Assembly: GCA_964352775.1 (NCBI GenBank)
Contig: CAYGTK010000001.1
Span: 16,777-80,776, forward strand
DNA: 64,000 nucleotides
Direction of reading: 5' to 3'
DNA from: CAYGTK01 sp964352775
Lineage (GTDB): Bacteria > Bacteroidota > Bacteroidia > Chitinophagales > CAIOSU01
Shown here: positions 8,502 to 17,515 of the stretch, piece after piece
How positions within the stretch are numbered: the first letter of the stretch is position 1
Layout: each line of letters opens with the position of its first letter
Notes under the pieces: model-generated
What the model saw: the letters and a program-made list of their open reading frames with translations, nothing else
The model's database searches: none
What the model was told of the DNA's origin: nothing
Translations under genes and position numbers: made by a program

Positions 8502-9764
8502 ATGGTAACAAGCATTCTCATCATCTTATTGGCGCTCTTTTTCTCCGCCTTCTTTTCTGGAGTGGAGATAGCATTCGTATCGGCCAATCGCCTAAAGATG
8601 GAATTGGTAAAGCAGCAAAATACACTTAGCGGGCGTATATTAACTCGCTTGACCCATCACTACGATCAGTTGATGGCAACCCTATTGATAGGGAATAACA
8701 TCGCCCTTGTGATATTAGGACTATTCAGCGCAAAGCTATTTACAGAGATGCTTCCTCCAATGAGCGATTTCTGGATGTTGCTTATCCAAACACTGGCTAC
8801 CACAATAGTAGTTTTAATAGCTGGTGAGTTCCTACCTAAGATCTTATTTCGCCTAAAGGCGAATGACTTACTTAATATTCTAGCTGCACCTATCCAGTTG
8901 ATCTATTACTTACTATATGTAATTGCTTGGCCTATTACACAACTGACTAAAGGTCTTTTGAAAGGCATGTTCGGTATGGATGGCACTCCAACTCGGCAAG
9001 TTTTTACCAAAACAGATCTAGAGCACTTCATAAAACAATTCATTTCCGACGATGAGGAAGAAGAAGAATTGAATACTGATATTTTTGAACGCGCATTAGC
9101 CCTTACGGAAGTGAAGGCCCGAGAATGTATGGTGCCCCGAATGGAAATTGTAGCTGTAGAAGTAAATGTGGGTATTGAGGAGTTGACCAAGGTGATGATA
9201 GAAACCAAACTATCGAAAATACTGGTGTACGAAGAGACCATAGACAATATACTAGGATATATCCACCATTTTGACCTTCTGAAAAAGCCTGCAGCTATAC
9301 GTGATATCATCTTCCCTGTGCAGGTAATACCAGAAACTATGCCCGCCAAAGACGTGATGAATCAGTTCATCAAAGCACATAAAAGTATCGCCGTTGTAGT
9401 AGATGAATTTGGAGGAACAGCAGGCATTGTAACCCTAGAAGATGTACTAGAAGAAATTTTTGGTGACATTCAAGACGAACATGATGCGCAGGAATTCGTA
9501 GAAGAGCAATTATCAGAGCATGAGTATATATTTTCAGGCAGATTAGAGGTTGATCACCTTGAAGAAACATATGGTCTTAGTTTTCCCGACGGAGACTATG
9601 AGACCTTATCAGGCTTCATTGTAGTAAATCATGAAAGCATTCCAGATATGGACGATGAAATAGAAATAGCAGGTTTTAAATTCAGCATTTTAAGTACCGC
9701 AGACACCCGAATAGAAATGGTTAAACTGACGGTATTACAAGATGGTGAAGGCCTTACTTCTTAA
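8502..9764 (+). CDS. CorC/HlyC-family (CNNM/DUF21-CBS) membrane protein
   Basis: 420 residues. Domains in order: an N-terminal DUF21/CNNM membrane domain with four hydrophobic segments (about 1-185, including SAFFSGVEIAFVSANR), a tandem CBS pair (about 205-330, with the typical 'VVVDEFGGTAGIVTLEDVLEEIFGDI' region at its end), and a C-terminal CorC_HlyC transporter-associated domain (about 345-415). Relatives are implicated in magnesium or cobalt homeostasis; GldE of gliding bacteria belongs to the same superfamily, but nothing here shows it is GldE. Lies between lptC and the PpiD-like gene. Confidence 0.9.
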   Translation: MVTSILIILLALFFSAFFSGVEIAFVSANRLKMELVKQQNTLSGRILTRLTHHYDQLMATLLIGNNIALVILGLFSAKLFTEMLPPMSDFWMLLIQTLATTIVVLIAGEFLPKILFRLKANDLLNILAAPIQLIYYLLYVIAWPITQLTKGLLKGMFGMDGTPTRQVFTKTDLEHFIKQFISDDEEEEELNTDIFERALALTEVKARECMVPRMEIVAVEVNVGIEELTKVMIETKLSKILVYEETIDNILGYIHHFDLLKKPAAIRDIIFPVQVIPETMPAKDVMNQFIKAHKSIAVVVDEFGGTAGIVTLEDVLEEIFGDIQDEHDAQEFVEEQLSEHEYIFSGRLEVDHLEETYGLSFPDGDYETLSGFIVVNHESIPDMDDEIEIAGFKFSILSTADTRIEMVKLTVLQDGEGLTS

Positions 9765-9765
9765 A

Positions 9766-9797
9766 TTTGTCAATACTGCCGAATAGCTATACTTTTG
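9766..9797 (+). promoter_or_regulatory. Complete Bacteroidota promoter for the PpiD-like gene
   Basis: -33 TTTG at 9766-9769 and -7 TACTTTTG at 9790-9797 with 20-nt spacing, 24 nt before ATG 9822. This is one of the best -33/-7 matches in the window, so the foldase gene can be transcribed separately from lptC. Confidence 0.7.
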
Positions 9798-9821
9798 CAA
9801 TTCATTTTTAAAAGCTTATAA

Positions 9822-11924
9822 ATGGGCGTTTTTATTACCATCCGAGAGAAATTCGGTACCCTTTTAATATTTGTAGTGGCATTGGCCATACTAGCATTCT
9901 TACTAATGGATGTATCTGATTCCAGTAGTAGCATGTTTGGCGCTAGCACAGATAATTCTGTCGGTTCTATAGGCGGCGAAAAAGTCGACTATGTTTCCTA
10001 TCAGAAAAAAGTGAACGAACTTACTCGTAACTACGAGTTGCAGAACCAAGGCCGTAAGCCAGATGCATCTTCGCAGCAACAGATACAAAACCAAGCTTGG
10101 CAAGACTTAGTGAATGATCAGTTGTTCAACGAAGCAGCTGATGATCTAGGGTTGAAAGTAAGTAAGCAAGAGCTTGCTGATATGTTCCAAGGACAATATC
10201 CAGATGATGTTGTTGTTCAACAATTCGCCGATCCTAATACAGGTCAGTTCAATAAAGCTGCGGTTATCAATTATATCCAAGGTGAAGGTCAGTTGGAAGG
10301 AGAAGACAAAGAGCGTTGGGATTCTTTCAAGCGCTTTTTAGCTAAAAAGAGAAAGCAAGACAAGTACTTGAACTTGACTAAGAAGGCTATATATGTACCT
10401 TCAGCATTCGCTAAAGAACAATTCACTTTATCTCAGTCTACAGTAGACTTGGAATACGTTTACCTTCCATACGCTGGTGTTGACGATGCTTCTGTTTCGG
10501 TTACTGATGCTGAACTAAAGGCTTACATTGATGAGAACAAGGGAAAGTACAAGCGTGAAGAAAGCAGAAGCGTAAAATTCGTTTCGTTTGAAGTGTTACC
10601 TACGGCCAGAGATTCCTCTGCGGCTCTAGATCGTTTAAGTTCTGACTTGGACCGTTTCAAAAATGCAAAAAGCGACTCTCTTTTCGTAAACGCTAAGTCG
10701 GATGATCGTTTTGACTACCGTTACAAGAAGAAAAGCCAAATGATCACTTCTATGGCAGATAGCCTTTTTTCTGACGAGATGGAGGTTGGTACTGTAATAG
10801 GGCCGATATTGGAAAAAGGGTCTTACAAGGCTATCAAATTCTTAGGTAAGCGAATGGTGCCAGACTCTGTTTTGGTGAAGCACATCCTTTTAGTACCTCA
10901 AACTCAAGAAGAGGTAAATACCAAAAGAGCACTAGCAGATTCACTTAAACAGTTAATTGAAGATGGTGTAGATTTTACAAAGCTTTCAATAGATTATTCT
11001 GAAGACGAAAAAAATAAATTTGGAGGGGGGGATCTAGGCTGGAAAAATCCAGGAGAACTTGCACCTAACTTAGATGCTAATGCCTTCTATTGGAAGAATG
11101 AAGGTGATGTATTCGTTGGTTTCTCTGATCAAGGCTACCACGTAGTACAAATAGTTGCAGCACCAGCTACTGAGGAGGGTGTTAAAACTGCAACATTCTC
11201 TCGCCAAATAGTTGCTCTAGCTGAAACAGATAGAGAAGTATTTTCTAAAGCCAACAAATTTGCTTCTAATAACCGTTCGGTAGAAGATTTTGCAAATGCG
11301 GAGAGTGACTTTACTGTTCAGTCTGCTGAAGACTTAAAGTCATCTGCTGACTTAGTACCTGGATTAGGAAGTGCACGTGGTTTAGTAGCATGGGCTTTCG
11401 AAGCAGAAAAGGGTCAAGTTGCCGATGATATTTTTACTATTGATAACAAGTATGTTGTTGCGGTATTAACAGACGTTACACCAGGTGGAACAGCTCCTTT
11501 GGATAAAGTACGCGCTGAAGTAGAGAATGCTGTTAAGAAACAAAAGAAAGGCGAGCAGATAGCTAGTGGTATTTCTGATGGTAGTAGCTTATTAGATGTA
11601 GCTGGTTCAAATGGTAAGGAAGTAGGTAAAGCTTCAAGTCTATCTCTAAATAACACGTTCATACCAGGTGTTGGTCTTGAAAACGGTGTTATAGGTAAAG
11701 CGCTTACTATGAATAAAGACGCTAAGGCAGTAGTAAAAGGAAACAATGGTGTGCTTTACATTAAGGTTACTGGAGCTTCTCGCCCAGCTGACTTGAATGA
11801 TGCAAGCTTACAGCAAAGGCAATTAGCTGCCTCAAGACGTAGTTCTGTGGACTTCAGTTTACCTGCTGCTTTAAAAGAAGCGGCTAATGTAGAGGACCAA
11901 CGCTATAAGTCGGTTAGTTACTAG
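9822..11924 (+). CDS. PpiD-like periplasmic peptidyl-prolyl isomerase/chaperone
   Basis: 700 residues. A single N-terminal transmembrane helix (about 12-30) anchors a large periplasmic part. SurA-like N-terminal helices follow, then a parvulin (PpiC) domain starting near residue 345 (VKHILLVPQ ... FGGGDLGW ... GYHVVQI), then a long C-terminal chaperone region. The layout is that of PpiD, which assists folding of outer-membrane proteins leaving the Sec translocon. It has its own promoter (9766-9797). Neighbours (lptC, outer-membrane protein, lytic transglycosylase) fit an envelope-assembly role. Confidence 0.88.
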   Translation: MGVFITIREKFGTLLIFVVALAILAFLLMDVSDSSSSMFGASTDNSVGSIGGEKVDYVSYQKKVNELTRNYELQNQGRKPDASSQQQIQNQAWQDLVNDQLFNEAADDLGLKVSKQELADMFQGQYPDDVVVQQFADPNTGQFNKAAVINYIQGEGQLEGEDKERWDSFKRFLAKKRKQDKYLNLTKKAIYVPSAFAKEQFTLSQSTVDLEYVYLPYAGVDDASVSVTDAELKAYIDENKGKYKREESRSVKFVSFEVLPTARDSSAALDRLSSDLDRFKNAKSDSLFVNAKSDDRFDYRYKKKSQMITSMADSLFSDEMEVGTVIGPILEKGSYKAIKFLGKRMVPDSVLVKHILLVPQTQEEVNTKRALADSLKQLIEDGVDFTKLSIDYSEDEKNKFGGGDLGWKNPGELAPNLDANAFYWKNEGDVFVGFSDQGYHVVQIVAAPATEEGVKTATFSRQIVALAETDREVFSKANKFASNNRSVEDFANAESDFTVQSAEDLKSSADLVPGLGSARGLVAWAFEAEKGQVADDIFTIDNKYVVAVLTDVTPGGTAPLDKVRAEVENAVKKQKKGEQIASGISDGSSLLDVAGSNGKEVGKASSLSLNNTFIPGVGLENGVIGKALTMNKDAKAVVKGNNGVLYIKVTGASRPADLNDASLQQRQLAASRRSSVDFSLPAALKEAANVEDQRYKSVSY

Positions 11925-11983
11925 CACATTTTTAGCGACCTTTTCTAATTAACTTCGTGTTAATACGTTACAGTATTGAAAAC

Positions 11984-12505
11984 ATGAAGGAAAAAGACAC
12001 AACGCTTATTAACAGAGTGGCCACTAGCGCATTGGCCACACTAGACTTAGGAGAACTCTACCCAACTAAGAAGATAGCTGTTTTCGACCTAAAAGACTTT
12101 CTTTTCCGTGAGGCTATCCTAATGGAAAAGAAGTTTAGGGAAGACTTAGCGGCTTTAGATGCTTCCTCATTTCAAGACAAGATAGTTGCTATTACCTGTT
12201 CGGCTGATGCTCTAATTCCAAACTGGGCTTTTATGCTCGTAGTAGGAAAGCTACAAGGGATAGCTGATAGTACCTATTTCGGTACCTCAGATGAAGTAGA
12301 AGAAAAGCTGCTACTCCAAGCAATAGAAGAATTAGATGTTAAGCAATATCAAGATGGCCTAGTTGTAATAAAAGGATGTGGCGATAAGGCAACCCCAGCC
12401 GCTGCATTTGTTGCTGTTAGTCGCAAATTAATACCTGTAGTTAAAAGCTTGATGTTCGGAGAGCCGTGTAGTACTGTACCTGTTTATAAGCGCCCAAAAA
12501 AATAA
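11984..12505 (+). CDS. DUF2480 family protein
   Basis: 173 residues from ATG 11984; the frame could start at GTG 11957, but the ATG begins at the conserved region. The sequence is recognisable as DUF2480, a soluble family I know only from Bacteroidota, with segments such as 'IAVFDLKDFLFREAILMEKKFRE' and the C-terminal 'KGCGDKATPAAAFVAVSRKL'. The function is not known. It sits between the foldase and lytic transglycosylase genes, 4 nt before the latter, suggesting cotranscription. Confidence 0.85.
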   Translation: MKEKDTTLINRVATSALATLDLGELYPTKKIAVFDLKDFLFREAILMEKKFREDLAALDASSFQDKIVAITCSADALIPNWAFMLVVGKLQGIADSTYFGTSDEVEEKLLLQAIEELDVKQYQDGLVVIKGCGDKATPAAAFVAVSRKLIPVVKSLMFGEPCSTVPVYKRPKK

Positions 12506-12509
12506 CCCC

Positions 12510-13421
12510 ATGAAACGTACCTTGACCATTGCCTTTTTAACGATAAGCGTTATGTCCATTGGACTACTATTAAGCTCAAGTTCTGATACCGAAAAAGTGG
12601 TTACGGAAACTACGGACGACCCCAACGCGGTAGCGCAAAAGATAAAGCCGATCAAGCTGCCCGCAGATCTTAGCTTTGCTGGCGAAGCCGTTCCTATTGA
12701 TATTCCTGACGTACGCGAGAGAATGGATAGGGAGATGCTAGTGAATACTTATTGGCATTCTAATTCTATTCAACTGTTTAAGCGAGCCAACAGGAGTTTT
12801 CCTGTTATCGAAAAAATACTAGCAGAAGAAGGTGTGCCTGACGACTTCAAATATTTAGCCTTGGCTGAAAGCGGGCTATTGAACGTAACCTCTCCAGCCA
12901 GAGCTGAAGGTGTTTGGCAATTTTTGAAAGGTACTGGGCAAGAATATGGTTTAGAGGTAAATTCAGAAGTAGATGAGCGTCGTCATTTGGAATTGGCTAC
13001 AAAAGCAGCAACTGGTTACCTAAAAGAGGCTAAAGAGCGTTTTGGTAATTGGACCTTAGCTGCAGCATCGTATAACATCGGTAAACCGCGTTTGTCGGGC
13101 ATCATTGAAGATCAGAAAGTAACTTCTTACTACGATCTCTATTTAAATGACGAAACGGCCAGGTATGTGTTCCGTATTATTGCTATGAAAGAGTTGTTTA
13201 ACAACCCTGAGCGCTATGGCTTTATGTTAAGCCAAGAGGATATGTATCATCCCTATGAGTACCGAATTGCTAAAGTAGATTCAGCTATAAATAACCTCCC
13301 CGCTTTCGCTATAGAACAAGGCACCAACTACAAGACACTTAAGATATTGAACCCTTGGTTGCGCAAACCATATCTTTACAACAAGTCGAAAAAGACCTAC
13401 GAAATAAAGCTTCCACTATAG
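12510..13421 (+). CDS. Lytic transglycosylase (MltD/Slt-like, SLT domain)
   Basis: 303 residues, N-terminal signal sequence or anchor (about 1-24). The SLT domain spans about 95-245: catalytic Glu120 in the 'ALAESGL' motif, GVWQF at 134-138, the 'AAASYNIGKPRL' segment near residue 184 and a 'YVFRIIAMKEL' helix. Such enzymes cleave peptidoglycan between MurNAc and GlcNAc to form 1,6-anhydro ends. The C-terminus has a LysM-like remnant (GTNYKTLKILNPWL) without clear full repeats. Four bases separate it from the DUF2480 gene. Confidence 0.88.
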   Translation: MKRTLTIAFLTISVMSIGLLLSSSSDTEKVVTETTDDPNAVAQKIKPIKLPADLSFAGEAVPIDIPDVRERMDREMLVNTYWHSNSIQLFKRANRSFPVIEKILAEEGVPDDFKYLALAESGLLNVTSPARAEGVWQFLKGTGQEYGLEVNSEVDERRHLELATKAATGYLKEAKERFGNWTLAAASYNIGKPRLSGIIEDQKVTSYYDLYLNDETARYVFRIIAMKELFNNPERYGFMLSQEDMYHPYEYRIAKVDSAINNLPAFAIEQGTNYKTLKILNPWLRKPYLYNKSKKTYEIKLPL

Positions 13422-13436
13422 CTTATAGATAAACCC

Positions 13437-13444
13437 TATTTTTG
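13437..13444 (+). promoter_or_regulatory. -7 element 8 nt before the glycosyltransferase start
   Basis: TATTTTTG is an exact TAnnTTTG match; only 8 nt separate it from ATG 13453, so the mRNA would have almost no leader. Confidence 0.5.
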
Positions 13445-13452
13445 CTGCCATT

Positions 13453-14172
13453 ATGGGTAAAGTGCTTTCCATCATCATTCCAGCCTACCACGAAGAGGCT
13501 ACCATACACTTAATACTCACCAAAGTGGTGAATGTTAAGTTAGATCACGATTTCGAAAAGGAAGTAATAATTGTAGATGACGGATCAAAGGATGATACTA
13601 TAGGCGCAGTTAAGCGCTTTTTAGCTCAATACCCTGATGAAAACATGCGCTTGGTAGAACATGGGCAGAACAAGGGCAAAGGTGCTGCTTTACATACTGG
13701 TATAAAGGAGGCTACTGGCGATTACATCATTGTGCAAGATGCTGACTTAGAATATGACCCTGAGGAATTCAACATTCTACTTCAACCTATAATTACTGCC
13801 GATGCAGAAGTAGTTTATGGTTCGAGGTTTATGGGTGGTAAACCTCACCGAATATTGTTCTTCTGGCACTCCATAGGTAATCAGTTCCTTACTTTCTTGT
13901 CTAACATGAGTACCAACCTCAACTTAACGGATATGGAAACCTGCTACAAGCTCTTCCGTGCCGATATAGTTAAGGGATTAATGCTACAGGAAAAGCGCTT
14001 CGGTTTTGAGCCAGAGGTTACTGCTAAAATGGCCCGTATAGCCAACATCAAGATATACGAAGTAGGTATTAGTTACTATGGCAGAACTTATGCTGAAGGA
14101 AAGAAGATAAACTGGAAAGATGGAGTAAGAGCTATATACTGCATCTTCAAGTACGGTCTTTTAGGTCTCTAA
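13453..14172 (+). CDS. Family 2 glycosyltransferase (DPM1/polyprenol-phosphate type)
   Basis: 239 residues. GT-A fold with the nucleotide-binding VDDGSKDD around residues 41-48 and the metal-binding DAD at 96-98, followed by 'YGSRFMGG', as in dolichyl/undecaprenyl-phosphate mannose or glucose synthases. There is no C-terminal membrane domain, so it is the soluble DPM1-like form. The likely reaction is transfer of a hexose from a nucleotide sugar to a polyprenol phosphate; donor and acceptor are not determinable. Own promoter at 13437; the tRNA-Phe gene follows. Confidence 0.85.
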   Translation: MGKVLSIIIPAYHEEATIHLILTKVVNVKLDHDFEKEVIIVDDGSKDDTIGAVKRFLAQYPDENMRLVEHGQNKGKGAALHTGIKEATGDYIIVQDADLEYDPEEFNILLQPIITADAEVVYGSRFMGGKPHRILFFWHSIGNQFLTFLSNMSTNLNLTDMETCYKLFRADIVKGLMLQEKRFGFEPEVTAKMARIANIKIYEVGISYYGRTYAEGKKINWKDGVRAIYCIFKYGLLGL

Positions 14173-14194
14173 GTCATTTGAGGTGGCCTAATAG

Positions 14195-14225
14195 TTGCAC
14201 AACTTAAAAAAGTAAGGTAGATTTG
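14195..14225 (+). promoter_or_regulatory. Promoter of tRNA-Phe
   Basis: -33 TTG at 14195-14197 and -7 TAGATTTG at 14218-14225, spacing 20 nt; the mature tRNA begins 14 nt further on. Confidence 0.65.
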
Positions 14226-14238
14226 CCGTCCGTTTAAT

Positions 14239-14311
14239 GGTGCGGTAGCTCAGTTGGTAGAGCAATGGACTGAAAATCCATGTGTCGGCGGTTCGAACCC
14301 GCCCCACACCA
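14239..14311 (+). tRNA. tRNA-Phe (anticodon GAA)
   Basis: 73 nt with complete cloverleaf: acceptor GGTGCGG, D-arm GCTC/GAGC, anticodon stem ATGGA/TCCAT around loop CTGAAAA (anticodon GAA), T-arm GGCGG-TTCGAAC-CCGCC, 3' acceptor strand CCACACC and discriminator A. CCA is not encoded. The acceptor pairing has one mismatch, C5 opposite A68. A 12-bp terminator follows. Confidence 0.97.
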
Positions 14312-14320
14312 CTTGAACTT

Positions 14321-14360
14321 GAACCCATCCTCGCTTCCAGAGGATGGGTTCTTTATTTTA
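14321..14360 (+). terminator. Strong terminator after tRNA-Phe
   Basis: Perfect 12-bp stem (GAACCCATCCTC 14321-14332, GAGGATGGGTTC 14340-14351) with a 7-nt loop, followed by TTTATTTTA. Confidence 0.9.
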
Positions 14361-14386
14361 CACCCATCTATCTAACAGTATCTCCA

Positions 14387-14415
14387 TTTGGTTGTTATTT
14401 CTGTGCGTACCTTTG
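14387..14415 (+). promoter_or_regulatory. Promoter 4 nt upstream of the MORN-like gene
   Basis: -33 TTTG at 14387-14390 and -7 TACCTTTG at 14408-14415 (17-nt spacing); the ATG at 14420 lies only 4 nt beyond the -7 box, which predicts a leaderless transcript. Confidence 0.55.
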
Positions 14416-14419
14416 CACT

Positions 14420-14704
14420 ATGAAGAACGAACAGTTAGCTAAATACATGCGAATAATGGCCGTGGTCATTGGTATCGGCTTTATGTTTTTATTCTACTTC
14501 CGCCCACCAATTGATAAATACGGCATGGGCAGTAACTACCCAATACCTGCAAAAGAGTCGTACTCAGACGGTAAGCTCCGCGCAAATGGCCTAAAGCTTA
14601 ATAACAGGAAACACGGTAAATGGACCTTTTATGATAAAGATGGTAAGATAGAAAAGGAACTGGTGTTCAAAAATGGTGAAATTGTAAAGGAAGATGGAGA
14701 ATAG
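14420..14704 (+). CDS. Small anchored protein with a MORN/YwqK-like motif
   Basis: 94 residues from ATG 14420. The longer frame from 14282 starts inside the tRNA and was not used. Residues of about 12-28 form one transmembrane segment; the remainder contains 'GKLRANGLKLNNRKHGKWTFYDKDGKIEKELVFKNGE'-type text (quoted here only by its repeats: KHGKWTFYDKDGKI and ELVFKNGEIV), the style of MORN/YwqK antitoxin-like repeats. Function unknown. It overlaps the heme A synthase start by 11 nt, so the two are probably coupled. Confidence 0.75.
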   Translation: MKNEQLAKYMRIMAVVIGIGFMFLFYFRPPIDKYGMGSNYPIPAKESYSDGKLRANGLKLNNRKHGKWTFYDKDGKIEKELVFKNGEIVKEDGE

Positions 14705-15740
14705 AATTAAGCACTTATTTCATCGTCTAGCATGGATAAGCCTTATCCTGATCTACCTAGTTATTCTAGCAGGTAGTGTGGTACGTATGACGGGCTCGGG
14801 TATGGGTTGCCCTGATTGGCCGATGTGTTTTGGTTTGATCATTCCGCCAACTGACGTTAGCCAGATCACTTTTGATGAAAGCATAAGCTATCAAACTGGG
14901 CAGATGTTACTTCACGATAAGGTACTTTATTCCGCTAAGGAGACTATTCCAGCTGGTGCTAGTTGGCAAGCCCAAGATTGGGAGGCTTATACCAAACACG
15001 ACTATACTATATTCAACGTGTATCATACTTGGACTGAATATGTCAATCGATTGATCGGCGCATTGTCGGGCATCCCAATTCTACTACTTTTCTTTACTGG
15101 TCTGGTTGGGGTATTCCGAAAAAGGCTGCTCTTTTCATATCTAGCATTAGCAACCGTTACATTGGTGTTACTTGGCTTTCAAGCATGGCTAGGGTCTATA
15201 GTGGTTGAAACTGTTTTAGCGCCTGTTATGATCACCTTTCATATGCTTGTGGCATTGTTAATAGTTGCCTTACTCATCTACATCATTCTTTATTCCAGAA
15301 ATGGTGTGATGAAGCTAACCGTGCCTTCTTCCCTAAAAGTGGTTTTGTTTATAGCGGTGGCCTTATCGCTCATCCAGATCCTGTTAGGTACACAAGTACG
15401 CCAGCAGATAGACCACATAGCCCACCATATGGACCTACCTAGAGGGGAGTGGATAGCGAATGTGAATAGCATATTTGAAATACATCGCAGCTTTGCTATT
15501 CTGGTAGTGTTAACCAATGCTTGGCTATTCTACAAAAACTGGTCGGGTAACTTAGGTATTAGCGCGTTGACAGCTATCGGGATGATAGTAGTGTTGGAAG
15601 TATTAACGGGCATGGTATTGGCCTATTTAGACATGCCCCCAATAGCTCAGTCTATACATCTGTTTTTTGCTAGCATTCTCTTTGGGTTACAGATCTATTC
15701 GTGGTTAAACATATCTACATTCTCCAACCGCGAGCGATAG
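14694..15740 (+). CDS. ctaA: Heme A synthase (COX15/CtaA family)
   Basis: 348 residues, about eight transmembrane helices. The opening 'GSVVRMTGSGMGCPDWP' (about residues 26-42) and the HTWTEYVNRLIG motif (about 110-121) are characteristic; further candidate heme-ligand histidines lie in 'TFHMLVALL', 'FEIHRSFAIL' and 'QSIHLFFAS'. CtaA oxidises heme O to heme A for aa3-type cytochrome oxidase, so the organism probably respires with such an oxidase; no oxidase subunit is in this window. The 3' end overlaps the convergent MFS gene by 46 nt. Confidence 0.9.
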   Translation: MENRIKHLFHRLAWISLILIYLVILAGSVVRMTGSGMGCPDWPMCFGLIIPPTDVSQITFDESISYQTGQMLLHDKVLYSAKETIPAGASWQAQDWEAYTKHDYTIFNVYHTWTEYVNRLIGALSGIPILLLFFTGLVGVFRKRLLFSYLALATVTLVLLGFQAWLGSIVVETVLAPVMITFHMLVALLIVALLIYIILYSRNGVMKLTVPSSLKVVLFIAVALSLIQILLGTQVRQQIDHIAHHMDLPRGEWIANVNSIFEIHRSFAILVVLTNAWLFYKNWSGNLGISALTAIGMIVVLEVLTGMVLAYLDMPPIAQSIHLFFASILFGLQIYSWLNISTFSNRER

Positions 15741-16978
15741 ACCAACAATAGCCCCGCAAAGCAGAAAACGAATATGCCCAATATCAGTTGGGTGTAAATA
15801 ATGTTATTCCCTTGAGCGAAAAAAGGCATTGCAAAGCAAGCGGTAAATAGTAAGCGGAACAGCACATTTATAGAGAAGAACACACTACTGGTTCTGCCAA
15901 TTATCTGGTTCGAAATGTGATTGAAGAAATAGGTTACGCGCAGTATTCTAATGCCTGCGTTACACAAGCCCATAACCACCGCTACAGCATAAAAAACGAC
16001 CAAGTCACTATTAAAAAAATGAGTTACGAAAGCCCCACCGATCATTACCGATAAAAAAGCTATTGCTCGAACTTTTGATACCCCATCAAATATTCGATGG
16101 ATAAAAAGCCCCGCCATTAAGCTGCCTAGTGCAAAGTACCCTTCGTAAGCCCCAAACACATCCCCGCTTTCTTCTAAGTGCTTGTGCACATATTCCGGTA
16201 TCAAATAGAAGTTAGTGAGTAGTATGCCAACAAAAGGCATAAAAGAGGATACACCAAACACCATAAGCAATGGGTTACGCTGTAAAAAGGTGAACCCCTT
16301 GATTATCCGTTGTTTGACATTCTCAGGGTCAGCCGTTCTAATAGCTATGGGTGTGAAACGGATGCGACTTATTAATGCCAGACCTACAATGTAAGTTAAC
16401 CCATCTACCAGCAAGATCTTTTTGAGCGTCCAAGGTTCGATATTGAAGCCCACCTGAAAGGAAAAGCCGAAGAGCGATAACAGCCCATTCTCTGTTCCTT
16501 CTAAAAGAATAGCTGCCAGCATACCTGCCATAGCTGAAGAACTTTGCCCTACAATTTCTAGGTACGATGTTATCCTGCCATAATCTTTCCGCTCCGTAAT
16601 TTCTTGCGCAAAGGCGTAAAGGTTGGGATAGTGAATATTATATATCAGAAAGGTAGACCCAAATATGGTAGCTGCCATCCAAGGCAACACGCTGCCTAAA
16701 TGGTAACCCAATGCTGCCATTGATAAAAGCAAGGTTGCACCAGCCGCAGTAATACCTAGCATGATGTGCTTGCGATTATACTTATCTACTAAGGTTCCCG
16801 AATAGGGACTCCAGAACATGGATAGGAAGGTGGTAGCAAAGTACACCCATTTGAACTGAGTAGGCAGCCCAAAATGGTCGCTGAAATACCAAGGAATGGC
16901 GATCATACTAATGCCCTGAGCAATACCAGAAATGGTATTGGCGCTAAATAAAAAGAATAGCGCTTGTTTATTCTTCAC
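15695..16978 (-). CDS. Major facilitator superfamily transporter
   Basis: 427 residues with about 12 hydrophobic segments, divided by a cytoplasmic loop near residues 185-215. A 'GTLVDKYNRKHIM' motif (about 61-73) matches MFS motif A between helices 2 and 3. The first codon is GTG (16976-16978), since an in-frame stop lies eight codons upstream with no ATG between. Substrate is unknown; similarity in style to macrolide/enterobactin-type exporters (MFS_3) is only an impression. Confidence 0.85.
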   Translation of the reverse strand: MKNKQALFFLFSANTISGIAQGISMIAIPWYFSDHFGLPTQFKWVYFATTFLSMFWSPYSGTLVDKYNRKHIMLGITAAGATLLLSMAALGYHLGSVLPWMAATIFGSTFLIYNIHYPNLYAFAQEITERKDYGRITSYLEIVGQSSSAMAGMLAAILLEGTENGLLSLFGFSFQVGFNIEPWTLKKILLVDGLTYIVGLALISRIRFTPIAIRTADPENVKQRIIKGFTFLQRNPLLMVFGVSSFMPFVGILLTNFYLIPEYVHKHLEESGDVFGAYEGYFALGSLMAGLFIHRIFDGVSKVRAIAFLSVMIGGAFVTHFFNSDLVVFYAVAVVMGLCNAGIRILRVTYFFNHISNQIIGRTSSVFFSINVLFRLLFTACFAMPFFAQGNNIIYTQLILGIFVFCFAGLLLVYRSRLENVDMFNHE

Positions 16979-17016
16979 AGGGAATTTAGTTTTAGCGGGC
17001 TAATCTACATAAACCC

Positions 17017-17466
17017 ATGATCAGAGAAGATGTTCTAGAAAAATTACGCCGTTACTGTGCCTACCAAGAGCGATGCGTAAAAGAAGTGAATGAAAAACTG
17101 TTCAAACTAGAGATATATGGGGATGATAGAGATGACTACGTGCTGGCCTTAAAGCAAGATGGATTCCTAGATGAAATTCGTTTTGCCGAGGCTTTTGTAA
17201 GGGGGAAATTTCGCATGAAACAGTGGGGGAAGCATAAATTGGTTCGCGAATTAGAGTTTCGTAACATAAAGCTCAGCTTTATCGGTAATGCGCTCAAACA
17301 AATTGAAGAAGCAGATTACCTAAAAACACTTGACCAGCTTTTAGAGAAAAAGCTTCTGCTAACTAAAGGGCCTAATGCTTATAGTGTTAAGCATAAAGTA
17401 GCTCGGTCAGTAATATCTAGAGGTTTTGAGCCTGAATTAGTTTGGGAGAAGCTTGGAAGAAACTAA
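17017..17466 (+). CDS. recX: RecX family regulatory protein
   Basis: 149 residues. All-helical RecX architecture, with the conserved 'LKQDGFLDEIRFAEAFVRGKFRMKQWGKHKLVREL' region (key elements: FLDE-RFA, R-K, WGK-K). RecX binds RecA filaments and modulates recombination and SOS induction. No recA lies next to it here. Length is usual for the family. A shared hairpin separates it from the convergent beta-barrel gene. Confidence 0.88.
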   Translation: MIREDVLEKLRRYCAYQERCVKEVNEKLFKLEIYGDDRDDYVLALKQDGFLDEIRFAEAFVRGKFRMKQWGKHKLVRELEFRNIKLSFIGNALKQIEEADYLKTLDQLLEKKLLLTKGPNAYSVKHKVARSVISRGFEPELVWEKLGRN

Positions 17467-17510
17467 TAAGGGCCACCCAATGGATAGCCCTTATTCTATA
17501 GTCTTTTTAT
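17465..17510. terminator. Hairpin between convergent recX and beta-barrel genes
   Basis: 9-bp inverted repeat (AATAAGGGC 17465-17473, GCCCTTATT 17487-17495), overlapping the recX stop; TTTTT follows at 17504, nine bases after the stem, so termination strength is uncertain. Confidence 0.5.
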
Positions 17511-17515
17511 TAAGA

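Noticed and set aside
8502..9764. GldE gliding protein
   Set aside because: GldE belongs to the same superfamily, but no gliding genes are nearby and the lptC context points to the ordinary CorC-like protein.
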